Below, piece after piece: positions 1 to 9,877 of a DNA stretch of 64,000 bases (position 1 is the first letter of the stretch; every line of letters starts with the position of its first letter). The position numbers were made by a program, and so were the translations under genes. Below the pieces are notes generated by a model. It did not search any database. It worked only from the letters and a program-made list of their open reading frames with translations, and was not told the DNA's origin. This DNA is from Streptomyces sp. NBC_01237 (GTDB lineage: Bacteria; Actinomycetota; Actinomycetes; Streptomycetales; Streptomycetaceae). Location: NCBI RefSeq assembly GCF_035917275.1, contig NZ_CP108509.1, positions 558,001 to 622,000 on the forward strand. The letters are read 5' to 3'.

Positions 1-2
1 CC

Positions 3-449
3 AGTGCGCTGCTGTGCTCGGAGACCGGAAAGGTGCTCTCCGACGCGCACTTCGTCTTCTACAACAACCTCAACAGCCCCGACGGTTCCGTCCGCCACAC
101 CGGCGACAACCTGACAGGTGAGGGCGAGGGCGACGACGAGTCCATCGACATCGATCTGTCCGGGGTTCCGGTCGAGATCGCGAAGATCGTGTTCCCGGTG
201 TCGATCCACGACGCCCAGAGCCGCGGCCAGAGCTTCGGCCAGGTGCGCAACGCGTTCATCCGCGTGGTGAACCGGGCGAACGGCGTCGAGCTGGCGCGCT
301 ACGACCTCAGCGAGGACGCATCGACCGAGACGGCGATGGTGTTCGGCGAGCTGTACCGGCACGGTACGGAGTGGAAGTTCCGCGCGGTGGGCCAGGGGTA
401 CGCATCGGGGCTCGCGGGCATCGCCTCCGACTACGGCGTCAATGTCTGA
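3..449 (+). CDS. TerD-family protein (5' end outside window)
   Basis: The frame is open from the first bases of the window, so the N-terminus lies upstream; the GTG at 33 is internal. The visible part is the C-terminal three quarters of a TerD-type Ca-binding beta-sandwich: the H-x-V-F-Y-N-N segment (residues around 7-13 from the GTG), the acidic DESIDIDL strand, and the [12 protein letters not shown] and [11 protein letters not shown] strands, all typical of the tellurite-resistance/stress TerD family. In Streptomyces such proteins occur in many copies and relate to stress and differentiation more than to tellurite itself. No ter partner genes follow here. Family assignment is firm, physiological role is not. 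Confidence 0.9.
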   Translation, partial: SALLCSETGKVLSDAHFVFYNNLNSPDGSVRHTGDNLTGEGEGDDESIDIDLSGVPVEIAKIVFPVSIHDAQSRGQSFGQVRNAFIRVVNRANGVELARYDLSEDASTETAMVFGELYRHGTEWKFRAVGQGYASGLAGIASDYGVNV

Positions 450-671
450 CGGGTGATCCCCCGCCGTCCGGCCGCCACGGCGCCCGAAGGCCGTTGATCA
501 CCTCACGGCGGATCCGCCCATCGGGCAACTGCGCGGCGGGTACGGGGCGACCGCCCCGTACCCGCCGCGTCTCTCACGGTCCCCCAGGAACCCTCGAACG
601 ACTGCTCAGTGATCGAACGTACGCAGCGCTTCTTCCCGCTTCGTTCGGACCGACTGCGCGATCATGTCCAC

Positions 672-1271
672 ATGGCCGATGACCACGCACACATCCAGGA
701 CTTCTTCACCGCCCGTGCGGCCGACTGGGACAGCCGGTTTCCCGACGACGGGCCGGCCTACGACGCCGCGGTAGGTGCGCTGGGGCTGCGCCCCGGAGAC
801 GCCGTGCTCGACGCGGGCTGCGGTACGGGCCGGGCGCTGCCGGCGCTGCGCTCCGCCGTCGGATCAGGCGGCACCGTGCTCGGCGTGGACCTCACGCCCG
901 CGATGCTGAAGGAGGCGGTACGGGCCGGGCGCGGGCGGAGCGGGGTCCTACTGCTCGCCGACGCCGGACGGCTGCCGCTCCGCACCGGAGCGCTGGACGC
1001 GGTGTTCGGCGCCGGACTGATCTCCCATCTCTCGCGGCCGGCCGAGGATTTGAAGGAGCTGGCGCGGGTCGTGCGGACGGGTGGGCTGCTGGCCCTGTTC
1101 CATCCGATCGGCCGGGCCGCGCTGGCCGCGCGCCACGGCCGCAGCATCACCGATGACGATCTGCGGGCCGAGCCCCGGCTCGGCCCGCTGCTGGCCCGTT
1201 CCGGATGGCGGCTGGACTCGTACACCGACGAGGACGACCGCTTCCTGGTCCTCGCCGTCCGTACGGTCTGA
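672..1271 (+). CDS. class I SAM-dependent methyltransferase
   Basis: A 199-residue Rossmann methyltransferase. The SAM-binding glycine motif VLDAGCGTG lies near residues 44-52, the acidic strand-2 end VLGVDLTPAML follows, and the motif around LLLADAGRLPL is the post-II region, so this is a Methyltransf_11/25-type enzyme. Start: the frame opens at GTG 609, but ATG 672 gives an N-terminus (MADDHAHIQDFF) normal for the group; neither start has a strong Shine-Dalgarno. It stands alone between the TerD gene and a divergent oxygenase gene, so the substrate cannot be inferred. Confidence 0.85.
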   Translation: MADDHAHIQDFFTARAADWDSRFPDDGPAYDAAVGALGLRPGDAVLDAGCGTGRALPALRSAVGSGGTVLGVDLTPAMLKEAVRAGRGRSGVLLLADAGRLPLRTGALDAVFGAGLISHLSRPAEDLKELARVVRTGGLLALFHPIGRAALAARHGRSITDDDLRAEPRLGPLLARSGWRLDSYTDEDDRFLVLAVRTV

Positions 1272-1413
1272 TACCGGTCGCCCGCGTCGGCGGCCGGAAG
1301 GGGTTGCCCGGGCGTTGCGCACGCACGAGCTGGACGATGCCTTCCGGGGGGCGTGCCACGGTCGCGCGGCGACCGGCGAGGCCGAACGGCGGTGGCTCCG
1401 GGCCACCTTGGAC

Positions 1414-2319
1414 TCACTCGGCCGGAACGTCCGACGTCCGGCCGCGCGGGACCGGGCAGCCGCGCACACCCGGTGTGGGGAATGTTCCGAGTCCGGCGAG
1501 CTCATATCCGTCCGGGTACCCCCTGATCTCGGGGTTCTGGCGGGCGTAGTGCGGTGCCCTCCGGGGTGGCAGGAGCCGTACGGCGCGGGCGCGCAGCCGC
1601 AGCGCGCCACGGGTGAGCCCGCGGGCGACGGGCCCCGGCCGCTCGTAGCGGAACGCCCGCAGCAGCGAATCGTCGAGGAGCGCCAGGCCGGCGCCGCGCA
1701 CGGCGGGTGCCAGCACGGCCGGGTACCAGGAAGCCATCAGGTCCAACGTGGCGTCGGAGACCCTGCGGCCCCCCTCGTCCCAGCCGAAGTGCTCACGCTC
1801 GTAGGTGTCGAGGGTGCGCTCGAAGTCCTCGTACGTCCGGGGCACGTCCTTGATGCCGAGCTGGGCGCCGAACGTGCGGTAGTACGCGGCGAAGGCGCGC
1901 AGTTCATGGTCGGACAGCCTGCGCCAGCCGTAGATGTCGAGCCAGCGCTTCGGCGTGACGACAAAGGTGCACAGAACGTAGCGCATGTCGTCATCGCTGA
2001 TGTCGTAGCCGCGGTGCATCTGATTGATCCGCCGAATGGCGGTACGCCCCTGTTCCGCGTCGAAACCGTGCTCCACGACGCTGTCGAGAAGCAGGGCGGT
2101 GTCGTCGTACCGCTTCTGTGCACGCTCCGTCAGTTCGGCGGTCTCGGCGAGGAGTCGTCCGATGCTGGGGATGGCATAGGTGCGGTAGAGGGCCAGTTCG
2201 AGAGCCCGGGTGATGTCCCAGGGGAACTCGTAGGTGACGGTGAGGCGGTAGATCTCCAGGAAGTCCCGCTCCGGATCGAGCCGCTGAATCTCCTTCAGCC
2301 GGTCGTACCTTTTCACCAC
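1414..2319 (-). CDS. MpaB/Rubber-oxygenase-type (DUF2236) protein
   Basis: A 301-residue protein of the oxygenase MpaB / latex-clearing-protein superfamily, known for haem-dependent oxygenases and lyases and for many uncharacterised actinobacterial members. Supporting features are the helical N-terminus, the PWDITRALELALYRTYA helix, the RRINQMH helix with its conserved histidine and the following YDISDDDMRYVLCTFVV segment, and the WY-PAVLAPAVR C-terminal helix. The start ATG 2319 is divergent from the gene at 2494, with a shared 174-base intergenic region. No redox partner is adjacent. Substrate unknown. Confidence 0.75.
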   Translation of the reverse strand: MVKRYDRLKEIQRLDPERDFLEIYRLTVTYEFPWDITRALELALYRTYAIPSIGRLLAETAELTERAQKRYDDTALLLDSVVEHGFDAEQGRTAIRRINQMHRGYDISDDDMRYVLCTFVVTPKRWLDIYGWRRLSDHELRAFAAYYRTFGAQLGIKDVPRTYEDFERTLDTYEREHFGWDEGGRRVSDATLDLMASWYPAVLAPAVRGAGLALLDDSLLRAFRYERPGPVARGLTRGALRLRARAVRLLPPRRAPHYARQNPEIRGYPDGYELAGLGTFPTPGVRGCPVPRGRTSDVPAE

Positions 2320-2493
2320 GATGTCCCCCTGTTCGGCCGGAGGCCCAACCCTACGCGGGACTCGCCGTGCACGCGGAGGTTCCGCGGCGCACCGGATGCC
2401 CGTCGGCTGCCCGCCGGTCGCCCCGTAACCCCGCTTGTCAGGGCCTCGACTACAGGGTTACCGAGTAGTTAGGGTGCGCCGACGGACCAAGCG

Positions 2494-3486
2494 ATGAGCG
2501 ATGAGGAGGACGCTGTGGCCGGGACGGACGACACGGTTGCCGACGACGACGCACTGTTTGTGCTGACCGCGGTGCTGCTCACCCCCGCGCAGTTCCCGAG
2601 CGTGCTGGGTGACGACTATGTGGCCGCCTGCCGGACGCTCGCCCTCGAACCGTACGAGGAGGGCTACGGTCTGGTCCTCGGCCAGGACGGCAGCGGTGCC
2701 CGCTGGACCGTGGTCGTGGAGGACGTCTCGCTGGTCGCGGTCGCCATCGCCGCCTGGGACTGCGGAATGGATTACGACCTCTCTCCCGACGACCGTTCCG
2801 TGGTGTGCGCGCTGCCGGGCTGGCCGCTCGCCGTGGCTGTCGCCGCGCCCGGTGTTCCCGCGCCGCACGATCCGCTGCCGGACCCGGAGGCCGAAGGGGT
2901 GGGTCCCGCCCCGCTGTCGCCGCCCGACACGGACGCCTGGGGGCCGGCGCAGCGGCGCCTCGGGGCTGACGAGATCGCCGCGCATTGGGCGACCTGGCGC
3001 GAACAGATAGACGACTCGGCGTTCACCCTGCCCGGGGAGGCGTGGCACGGGGCAGCGGCGGCCGGTGAGACGGTGCACGAGGAAGCGGCGGCTGCGGAAA
3101 CCCTGCGCGAGGAAGCGGCCACCGTGGGTGCGGGGAACTCCGGGCCCGGCGGGGTGCGAGAGGCGGGTGCGGTCACCGAGGATTCCGGGGCACCGAACGG
3201 GAACGTGCGGTCCGGGCAGCACCCCGGTGTGCGCCGGGTGCTGGAGGAGGCCCGTGCCTATACGCGGTCCCCACCGCCGCCCGGCCGGGTGCGGTCCTCC
3301 TTCGCCTCCGACGACGCCCGCACGCTGCGCGCCGATGGTCCGGGCTGGTCGCTGGTGGCCAGGACCGACGACATCGCGTTCATCCTGCTGGACGAGACGC
3401 CGGGCGAGATCCTCACCGTGGGCCGCGGCCCCGAGCTGCCCGGCCTGCTGAAGGCGCTGGACGACTTGGCCGTACGACCCGCCTGA
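2494..3486 (+). CDS. hypothetical protein with two conserved ends and a variable acidic middle
   Basis: A 330-residue soluble protein I do not recognise. The N-terminal 120 residues look like a folded domain (predicted strands such as ARWTVVVEDVSLVAVAIAAWD). The middle (about 125-250) is rich in Ala, Glu, Gly and Pro with repeated EEAAA-like runs and is probably disordered. The last 80 residues resume a strand pattern (GPGWSLVARTDDIAFILLD). No membrane segment or signal peptide is seen. It is transcribed away from the MpaB-like gene. Confidence 0.7.
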   Translation: MSDEEDAVAGTDDTVADDDALFVLTAVLLTPAQFPSVLGDDYVAACRTLALEPYEEGYGLVLGQDGSGARWTVVVEDVSLVAVAIAAWDCGMDYDLSPDDRSVVCALPGWPLAVAVAAPGVPAPHDPLPDPEAEGVGPAPLSPPDTDAWGPAQRRLGADEIAAHWATWREQIDDSAFTLPGEAWHGAAAAGETVHEEAAAAETLREEAATVGAGNSGPGGVREAGAVTEDSGAPNGNVRSGQHPGVRRVLEEARAYTRSPPPPGRVRSSFASDDARTLRADGPGWSLVARTDDIAFILLDETPGEILTVGRGPELPGLLKALDDLAVRPA

Positions 3487-3611
3487 TTCCGGGATCACCC
3501 TGGCCGGGCGGAGGCTCCGGAGTCAGGCCCGCGTGCTCCGGGACGTACGAACAGACCGGCGGGCGGCGCCCCACTGCGGGCGCCGCCGTACGACTGTCCG
3601 GCCGGCCGGGG

Positions 3612-3794
3612 TCAGCGGCCTATCTCCTTGCGGCTGATCCTGCGGAGCCGGCGCCGCTGGGACGGGTCAAGCATCAGATATCCCACGACGGGGACGCCGA
3701 TCAGCACCAGCAGCGCCCACCAGAATCCGATGAGGGGCCACAGGACGGCCGCCGCGACAACACCCCCGATGGCGATCTTCGCACCGTTCGACAT
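3612..3794 (-). CDS. small membrane protein, 60 aa
   Basis: ATG 3794 is preceded on the minus strand by a GGAGG-like sequence. The protein has one long hydrophobic stretch or helical hairpin (AIGGVVAAAVLWPLIGFWW and the LVLIGVPVVGYL that follows) and a strongly basic tail (QRRRLRRISRKEIGR). This pattern fits a small PLDc-N/DUF-like envelope protein of the kind common in Streptomyces. It lies downstream of the desaturase gene on the same strand but about 80 bases away, so co-transcription is possible. Function unknown. Confidence 0.7.
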   Translation of the reverse strand: MSNGAKIAIGGVVAAAVLWPLIGFWWALLVLIGVPVVGYLMLDPSQRRRLRRISRKEIGR

Positions 3795-3877
3795 GGTCCA
3801 CGCCTCCTTCGCGGCCGGAGCCGCTCCTGTTGTGTGAACGCTCGTACGCGCCCATCGGTTCCGCCACGCGGCCGCGA

Positions 3878-5050
3878 CTATCGCAGCGGTTCGCCGACCT
3901 CGTGCATGTGGGTCAGCGCCTGGCGGTAGGACTCGATGAGTCCGGTCTCCGCGTACGGCATCCCGATGTCCTTGCAGTGGGCCTTGACCAGCGGCTGGGC
4001 CAGTCGCAGGTGAGGTCGCGGCATGCTCGGGAAGAGGTGGTGCTCGATCTGGTAGTTCAGGCCTCCGAGGAACCAGTCGGTGAGGACGGCCCCGCGTACG
4101 TTCCGCGAGGTCAGCACCTGCCGCTGCAGGTGGCCCCAGCGGTCGCCGTCCGGGTCGGGCATCTCCATGCCCTTGTGGTTCGGGGCGAAGGCCATGCCGA
4201 GGTGGAGGCCGAACAGCGCGTGGTGCACCAGGGCGAACACGACGGCCTTGCCGAGGGACATGGTGGTCAGGAGCAGCGTGGCGTACAGCGCCAGGTGCCC
4301 GGCCAGCAGCAGACCGGAAAGGGCGCGCTCCCTGACGGGCTGACGCCGCAGGAACTGGAAGCCGTAGATCTTCAGGGCGATGCCTTCGAGGAGCAGCATC
4401 GGGAAGAAGAGCCGGGCCTGGTTGCGGGTGAGCCAGCGGGCGAAACCTTCGCGCTGCGCCGCCTGCTTCTGGGTCCAGACAAGAGCGCCGACGCCGACGT
4501 CGGGATCCTTGTCGATGTGGTTGGGGTTGGCGTGGTGGCGCACGTGCTTGTCGTTCCACCACGCCTCGTTCATACCGAGGAGCAGATTGGCGTGGAAGAG
4601 CCCGATGATGCGGCTCGCCCTGCGGTCACCGGATATCTGGGCGTGTCCCGCGTCGTGTCCGACGAAGGCGGTACGGGTCCACAGGATCGCCAGCGGCAGC
4701 GTGAGGAGCAGGGTCCACCAGGTGTTGCCCAGGAGCACGAGACCGGTGATCACCGCCCCCAGGGCCACCAGGTTGACCATGATGCCCGCCCCGTACCAGC
4801 CGGTGCGCCGCTCCAGGAGCCCTTGTCCCTTGACAGCCCTCAGAAGAGGGGCAAAATCGCTCCCTGAACTCCCGGTGCCCGCGGCACTCGCGGAACCGGA
4901 TCGCTCGGCGCCCTGCCCCTGCGAAACCGGGTCCCGCGAAACCGGGGTCTCCACATGCGCGCCCGCGGCGCGCGCGACACTTCCCGTGCTTCCGGAACTG
5001 TCCGATCCGTCGCGGGCGGGCTCCGCAACGGTGGCTATCGCCTGGGGCAT
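3878..5050 (-). CDS. membrane acyl-lipid fatty acid desaturase
   Basis: A 390-residue integral membrane di-iron desaturase. All three histidine boxes are present: HDAGH at 132-136, HVRHH at 169-173 and QIEHH at 334-338. The Q in the third box is the signature of front-end or DesA3-like acyl-lipid/acyl-CoA desaturases. Hydrophobic helices flank the boxes. The first 65 residues are a Ser/Gly/Ala-rich, probably disordered extension. Start ATG 5050 was chosen over the longer open frame because the upstream part has no homology pattern. An electron donor (ferredoxin or oxidoreductase) is not adjacent. A role in membrane lipid unsaturation is inferred from the family. Confidence 0.92.
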   Translation of the reverse strand: MPQAIATVAEPARDGSDSSGSTGSVARAAGAHVETPVSRDPVSQGQGAERSGSASAAGTGSSGSDFAPLLRAVKGQGLLERRTGWYGAGIMVNLVALGAVITGLVLLGNTWWTLLLTLPLAILWTRTAFVGHDAGHAQISGDRRASRIIGLFHANLLLGMNEAWWNDKHVRHHANPNHIDKDPDVGVGALVWTQKQAAQREGFARWLTRNQARLFFPMLLLEGIALKIYGFQFLRRQPVRERALSGLLLAGHLALYATLLLTTMSLGKAVVFALVHHALFGLHLGMAFAPNHKGMEMPDPDGDRWGHLQRQVLTSRNVRGAVLTDWFLGGLNYQIEHHLFPSMPRPHLRLAQPLVKAHCKDIGMPYAETGLIESYRQALTHMHEVGEPLR

Positions 5051-5306
5051 GACATCTCCGGTCTCTGGGCATGTGCGCTGACCTTGTAGAACGTACGGAT
5101 TGGGGGCTTGTGGCAGCCATGGCGCCACCACCCTGGTTCTCCGGGGGTTTGCCCCCGTGTCCCACGGTGGTGCTGGCTGCACCACGAGACCGGAAGGCAG
5201 AGGAAAGTGATGGGGATCACGACGCAGAATTGCCGGAAGAGACGACGGGTGGAGTACCCTCGGCGACCCCGACCCACTAGTCAAATTTGAGGAATCTGAC
5301 ATCGCT

Positions 5307-8273
5307 GTGCACCTGCACCCTGCGGCAACGCTTTCCGAGATTTCTGAACTGTCCCGCTGCTCCGCAGTCTTCCTCCCCGCGGATCCGGCCCGTAGCGGCC
5401 TGATCGCGTTCTGGAACCCGGACGGTAGCACCCCGCCCGCGGCTCCCGGGATTTCGAGGGAACTGACCGTCGTAGGAGCCGATGCGCAGCCGCATGCCGT
5501 ACCGGCTCTGCACCTGCCCGTGCGGGATGCCCTCGCTGTTCTCACACGGGCGCGGGTGAGCGGGCACGCCTCCCCCGCGACCGCCTTCTGGGGAGCCGCC
5601 GGAATCCTCGCGCTCCAACTCGTCGCCCGTGGGCTGCTGCTGCCGGGGCTGAGCCCCTTGGACCACGATGCGTGGCGGGCCGGTCCGCTGACCCCGGACG
5701 ACCTCGCGCGGATCCGGGAGCTGGCGGCGTCCATGCCTCCCACCGCCCACGCGGTGCCACTGGACGCCGGCCCGGACACAGCGGCGGGCCGGCCGGTGCT
5801 GCTGCCCGAACCGGAGCGGTTGCTGCGGGCGTTCCTGGACGCGGTGGCCGACGGGCTGCCCCGTACGCCCGCCGCCACGTTCGCCACGACGGGCCCCGCC
5901 TTCGCCGCCGGCGCGCCGCAACAGCTCCCCGGTCTGCGGGGCTGGGCGGCCGATGTCGCGGCCGGTCATGACGCGGGTGTACGGCTCTCCCTGCGGATCG
6001 AGATGTCGGAACCGGCCGAACCCCTCACCGCGGCCGGCTCCGACCACGGCTCGCACCGGAACCGTCACCGTCCCGAGCAGTCGCAGCCGGGTGACCGTGG
6101 ACCGTCGTTCCGGGCCGTCCTGCAGATCCACAGCGTCAGCGACCCCACCCTGGTCGCCGACGCGGCCGAGGTGTGGGCGGGAAGCGCGCCGACCGCGGCG
6201 GCATTCGGACCGCGGGCCCGGATGGACGCCCTGCTCGCGCTGCGCCGCGCCGCCCGCGCCTGGCCTCCCCTGGCCCCCTTGCTGTCGGCCGCGGTGCCCG
6301 ACTCGGTGGAACCGGCCGACGAGGAGATCGCCGAGCTGCTGGGCCCCGCCGCAAGGGCCCTGGCCGCGACGGGCGTTCAGGTGCACTGGCCCAAGGAACT
6401 GGCCAGAAAGCTCACCGCACGCGCGGTGATCGGACCGCCGGACCCGGATGACGGCCCGACCGGGTCGAAGGACGGCCCCGGAGCCCACGCCGGCACCGGG
6501 TCGGACGGTCCCTCGTTCCTGTCCGCCGACGCGCTGCTCGCGTTCAACTGGCGGTTCGCGCTGGGCGACCGGAAGCTGAGCCGGGCGGAGATCGACCGGC
6601 TCGCCGAGTCCAGCAGGCCGGTCGTCCGTCTGCGCGACCAGTGGGTGCTCATCGACCCCGAGGAGGCCCGACGGGCCCGGGAGTCCCAGGACCGCAAGGT
6701 CACACCCATGGACGCGCTGGGCGCCGTGCTGACCGGTTCCACCGAGGTGGACGGGCACCGGGTCGAGGTCGCGGCGACGGGCTGGCTGGAGCAGCTGCGG
6801 GACCGGCTCACGGATCCGGAGTCGGGCGAACAGCAGACGATCGGTCAGCCCGGGGCGCTCACAGCGACCTTGCGCGACTATCAGCTGCGGGGCCTGAACT
6901 GGCTGAACACCATGACCTCACTCGGTCTCGGCGGATGTCTCGCCGACGACATGGGACTCGGCAAGACCATCACCCTGATCGCCCTGCATCTGCACCGCCA
7001 GAGCGATCCCGCGGCGGCCGGGCCGACCCTGGTGGTGTGCCCGACGTCCCTGATGGGCAACTGGCAACGGGAGATCGAGAGGTTCGCGCCGGGCACGCCG
7101 GTGCGTCGCTTCCACGGTGCCGCGCGCTCCCTGGAAGGGCTCGCGGACGGCGAGTTCGTCCTCACCACGTACGGCACGATGCGCCTCGACGCGCCCCGGC
7201 TCGCCGGGGCGAACTGGGGAATGGTCGTCGCCGACGAGGCGCAGCACGTCAAGAATCCGCATTCGGCCACGGCCAAGCAGCTGCGGGCCATCGGTGCGCG
7301 GGCGCGCGTCGCACTCACCGGCACGCCGGTGGAGAACAACCTCTCCGAGCTGTGGGCGATCCTCGACTGGACGACCCCGGGACTCCTCGGCCGGCTCGGT
7401 ACCTTCCGTACCCGGTACGCCGACGCGGTCGAGGGCGGCAACGACCCGGCGGCCGCCGAGCGGCTCGCCTCCCTGGTACGCCCGTTCCTGCTGCGGCGCC
7501 GCAAGTCCGACCCGGGCATCGCTCCGGAGCTGCCGCCGAAGACGGAGACCGACCGTGCGGTGTCGCTGACGGCGGAGCAGACGGGCCTGTACGAGGCGGT
7601 GGTGCGCGAGACCCTGGCGGAGATCTCCGGATCCGACGGATTCGCCCGGCGCGGGCTCGTCATGAAGCTGCTGACGGCTCTCAAGCAGATCTGCAACCAC
7701 CCGGCGCAGTACCTCAAGGAGGAGCAGCCGAGGATCGCGGACCGTTCGGGCAAGGTGGAGCTGCTGGACGAACTGCTCGACACGATCCTGTCCGAGGAGG
7801 CGAGCGTGCTGGTGTTCACCCAGTACGTGCAGATGGCCCGGCTGCTGGAACAGCATCTGGCGGCGCGCGGAGTGCCCACCCAGTTCCTGCACGGCGGCAC
7901 GTCCGTCGCGCAGCGCGAGGAGATGGTCCAGCGCTTCCAGGCGGGCGAGGCCCCGGTCTTCCTGCTGTCGCTCAAGGCGGCCGGGACCGGGCTCAACCTC
8001 ACCCGGGCCGAGCACGTGGTGCACTTCGACCGCTGGTGGAACCCGGCGGTCGAGGCGCAGGCGACGGACCGCGCGTACCGGATCGGCCAGACCCGGCCGG
8101 TCCAGGTGCACCGGCTCATCGCCGAGGGCACCATCGAGGACCGGATCGCCGAGATGCTGGCCCGCAAGCAGGGGGTCGCGGACGCGGTACTGGGTTCCGG
8201 CGAGGCCGCGCTGACCGAACTGACCGATGCGGAACTGGCCGACCTGGTCGAGCTGCGAGGGGGCGCACGATGA
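5307..8273 (+). CDS. SNF2-family DEAD/DEAH-box ATPase
   Basis: A 988-residue bacterial SNF2 helicase-like protein. The N-terminal half contains the bacterial SNF2-associated domain. The C-terminal half (about 530-985) carries the two RecA lobes: Walker A DDMGLGKTITL, DEAQ-type box II (VVADEAQHVKN), the TGTPVENNLSELW motif III, and motifs V/VI (GTGLNLTRA and the RIGQTRPV arginine-finger motif). It acts as a dsDNA translocase or remodeller. The GTG start has only a weak upstream GAGGA. The stop overlaps the ATG of the SWIM zinc-finger gene (ATGA at 8270), a pairing found widely in actinobacteria and suggesting a two-protein complex. Confidence 0.93.
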   Translation: MHLHPAATLSEISELSRCSAVFLPADPARSGLIAFWNPDGSTPPAAPGISRELTVVGADAQPHAVPALHLPVRDALAVLTRARVSGHASPATAFWGAAGILALQLVARGLLLPGLSPLDHDAWRAGPLTPDDLARIRELAASMPPTAHAVPLDAGPDTAAGRPVLLPEPERLLRAFLDAVADGLPRTPAATFATTGPAFAAGAPQQLPGLRGWAADVAAGHDAGVRLSLRIEMSEPAEPLTAAGSDHGSHRNRHRPEQSQPGDRGPSFRAVLQIHSVSDPTLVADAAEVWAGSAPTAAAFGPRARMDALLALRRAARAWPPLAPLLSAAVPDSVEPADEEIAELLGPAARALAATGVQVHWPKELARKLTARAVIGPPDPDDGPTGSKDGPGAHAGTGSDGPSFLSADALLAFNWRFALGDRKLSRAEIDRLAESSRPVVRLRDQWVLIDPEEARRARESQDRKVTPMDALGAVLTGSTEVDGHRVEVAATGWLEQLRDRLTDPESGEQQTIGQPGALTATLRDYQLRGLNWLNTMTSLGLGGCLADDMGLGKTITLIALHLHRQSDPAAAGPTLVVCPTSLMGNWQREIERFAPGTPVRRFHGAARSLEGLADGEFVLTTYGTMRLDAPRLAGANWGMVVADEAQHVKNPHSATAKQLRAIGARARVALTGTPVENNLSELWAILDWTTPGLLGRLGTFRTRYADAVEGGNDPAAAERLASLVRPFLLRRRKSDPGIAPELPPKTETDRAVSLTAEQTGLYEAVVRETLAEISGSDGFARRGLVMKLLTALKQICNHPAQYLKEEQPRIADRSGKVELLDELLDTILSEEASVLVFTQYVQMARLLEQHLAARGVPTQFLHGGTSVAQREEMVQRFQAGEAPVFLLSLKAAGTGLNLTRAEHVVHFDRWWNPAVEAQATDRAYRIGQTRPVQVHRLIAEGTIEDRIAEMLARKQGVADAVLGSGEAALTELTDAELADLVELRGGAR

Positions 8274-9691
8274 GCGACGCATACGAGGACGCGTACGAGG
8301 ACGACGGCTACGACGGGCGGGGCGGCGGGCACGACGGCTGGCAGGGCGACGAACCGGACGGCGACCGGGGCGAACAGCCCGGATACGGCCGGGGAGTCGA
8401 GGGGCGCGGGGGCCCCGAGCGTACGTTCGCGGCCCTGCCACCGGCGCACGGGCGCGGGTTCGCCACGTCATGGTGGGGCCAGGCGTGGCTGAAGGCGCTG
8501 GAGGACACGGCCCTCGACGGTCAGCAGCTCAAGAAGGGGCGCCGGCTGGCCCGGGAGGGCAAGGTCGGCGCGGTCTCCGTGCGGCCGGGCCGGATCACCG
8601 CGGTCGTCCATGAGCGGGACGCGACGGCGTACCGCAGCGATGTGCTGCTCCAGCAGCTGAGCGAGGAGGAGTGGGACCGCTTCCTGGACATGGCGGTCGA
8701 ACGGGCCGGACACATCGCGGCGCTGCTGGACCGGGAGATGCCGCCGCACTTGGTGGAGGACGCGGCGGCGGCCGGGGTGGATCTGCTGCCGGGCATCGGT
8801 GACCTGGAACCGGAGTGTGCCTGCGAGGCGTGGGACCACTGCCCGCACACGGGCGCCCTGTGCTACCAGGTGGCGCGGCTGCTGGACGAGGACCCGTTCG
8901 TGTTGCTGCTGCTGCGGGGGCGCGACGAGCGGCGGCTCCTGGACGAGCTCCAGGTGCGCAGTGCCGCCCGAGCGGTCCGCTCGGTGCGCGGGGAGCCGAC
9001 GGGCGCGGAGGACCGGAGTGCGCCCGCGGCCCGGCACGGCGTTCCGGCCGAGGAGGTCTACGCCGCGGAGGGCATTCTGCCGCCGCTGCCCGCACCTCCG
9101 CCGGTACCCGACGAGCCGGGTCTGCCGCCGTCCCTGGACACGGAGACCGACCCGGCGCCGGGGCTCGACCCGGCGGCGCTGGAACTGCTGGCGTCGGACA
9201 GTGCCGTACGGGCCCACAGGATGCTGCGGGAAGCACTGGCTCCGGCGCACGAACACCGGCCGGTGCCGGTCGAGTTGACACCGGAGCAGGACGCGGTACG
9301 ACTGGCGGCCGACACCGCTCCCGAACCATGGATCGCCACTCGGCTCGCGGCCGGCTCCGGTCGGCAGCGGGCCGACCTGGACATCGCTGTGCGCGCCTGG
9401 CGGTACGGCGGCAGCGCCGCGCTCGCGGTGCTGGAAGAGGAGTGGGAGCCGGACCCGGAGTCCCTCGCGCGGGCGCGGGCGCAGCTCGCCGCGGCCTGGG
9501 AGGAGGGAGAGCGCCCGCAGTTGCGTGCCGGGCGTGCCCGCTGGACGGTGACGGGCGCCGACCTCCAGCTCCGGTACGGGCGGGACGGGCGGTGGTGGCC
9601 GTACCGCAAGGAACGCGGCCGCTGGGTGCCGGCCGGGCCTGCGGACGACGATCCGGCGGGCGCGCTGGCGGTGTCGCCGGCCGACTCCTGA
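8270..9691 (+). CDS. SWIM zinc-finger protein, partner of SNF2
   Basis: A 473-residue protein translationally coupled to the SNF2 gene by a 4-base overlap. The SWIM-type zinc motif C-x-C then C-x-H is visible as CACEAWDHCPH near residue 180. The N-terminal 45 residues are Gly/Asp-rich and probably disordered. A conserved WWGQAWLKALE segment follows, as in other actinobacterial SWIM proteins encoded next to SNF2 ATPases. The C-terminal part is helical. SWIM domains bind DNA or protein, so an adaptor role for the upstream ATPase is inferred. Confidence 0.88.
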   Translation: MSDAYEDAYEDDGYDGRGGGHDGWQGDEPDGDRGEQPGYGRGVEGRGGPERTFAALPPAHGRGFATSWWGQAWLKALEDTALDGQQLKKGRRLAREGKVGAVSVRPGRITAVVHERDATAYRSDVLLQQLSEEEWDRFLDMAVERAGHIAALLDREMPPHLVEDAAAAGVDLLPGIGDLEPECACEAWDHCPHTGALCYQVARLLDEDPFVLLLLRGRDERRLLDELQVRSAARAVRSVRGEPTGAEDRSAPAARHGVPAEEVYAAEGILPPLPAPPPVPDEPGLPPSLDTETDPAPGLDPAALELLASDSAVRAHRMLREALAPAHEHRPVPVELTPEQDAVRLAADTAPEPWIATRLAAGSGRQRADLDIAVRAWRYGGSAALAVLEEEWEPDPESLARARAQLAAAWEEGERPQLRAGRARWTVTGADLQLRYGRDGRWWPYRKERGRWVPAGPADDDPAGALAVSPADS

Positions 9692-9877
9692 TCCGACGCA
9701 TACACGTACCGGGGGCGGGGCAGTACCTGTGCCGGAGGCGGAGGCGCCGTACCCCGGCGTGTGTGCGAGGCCGGGTTCGCCATCTGCTGCCCTCACGTTC
9801 AACTCGATGTCACCGGGTGTTGTACGTGGGGGCGGAACCTGACGGCGCTGATGAACCTTTGTGCCCCAGGAGGCCCC

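Noticed and set aside
6641..8269. Long plus-strand frame upstream of the SWIM gene
   Set aside because: It is the +1 shadow of the SNF2 gene; the SWIM protein begins at ATG 8270.
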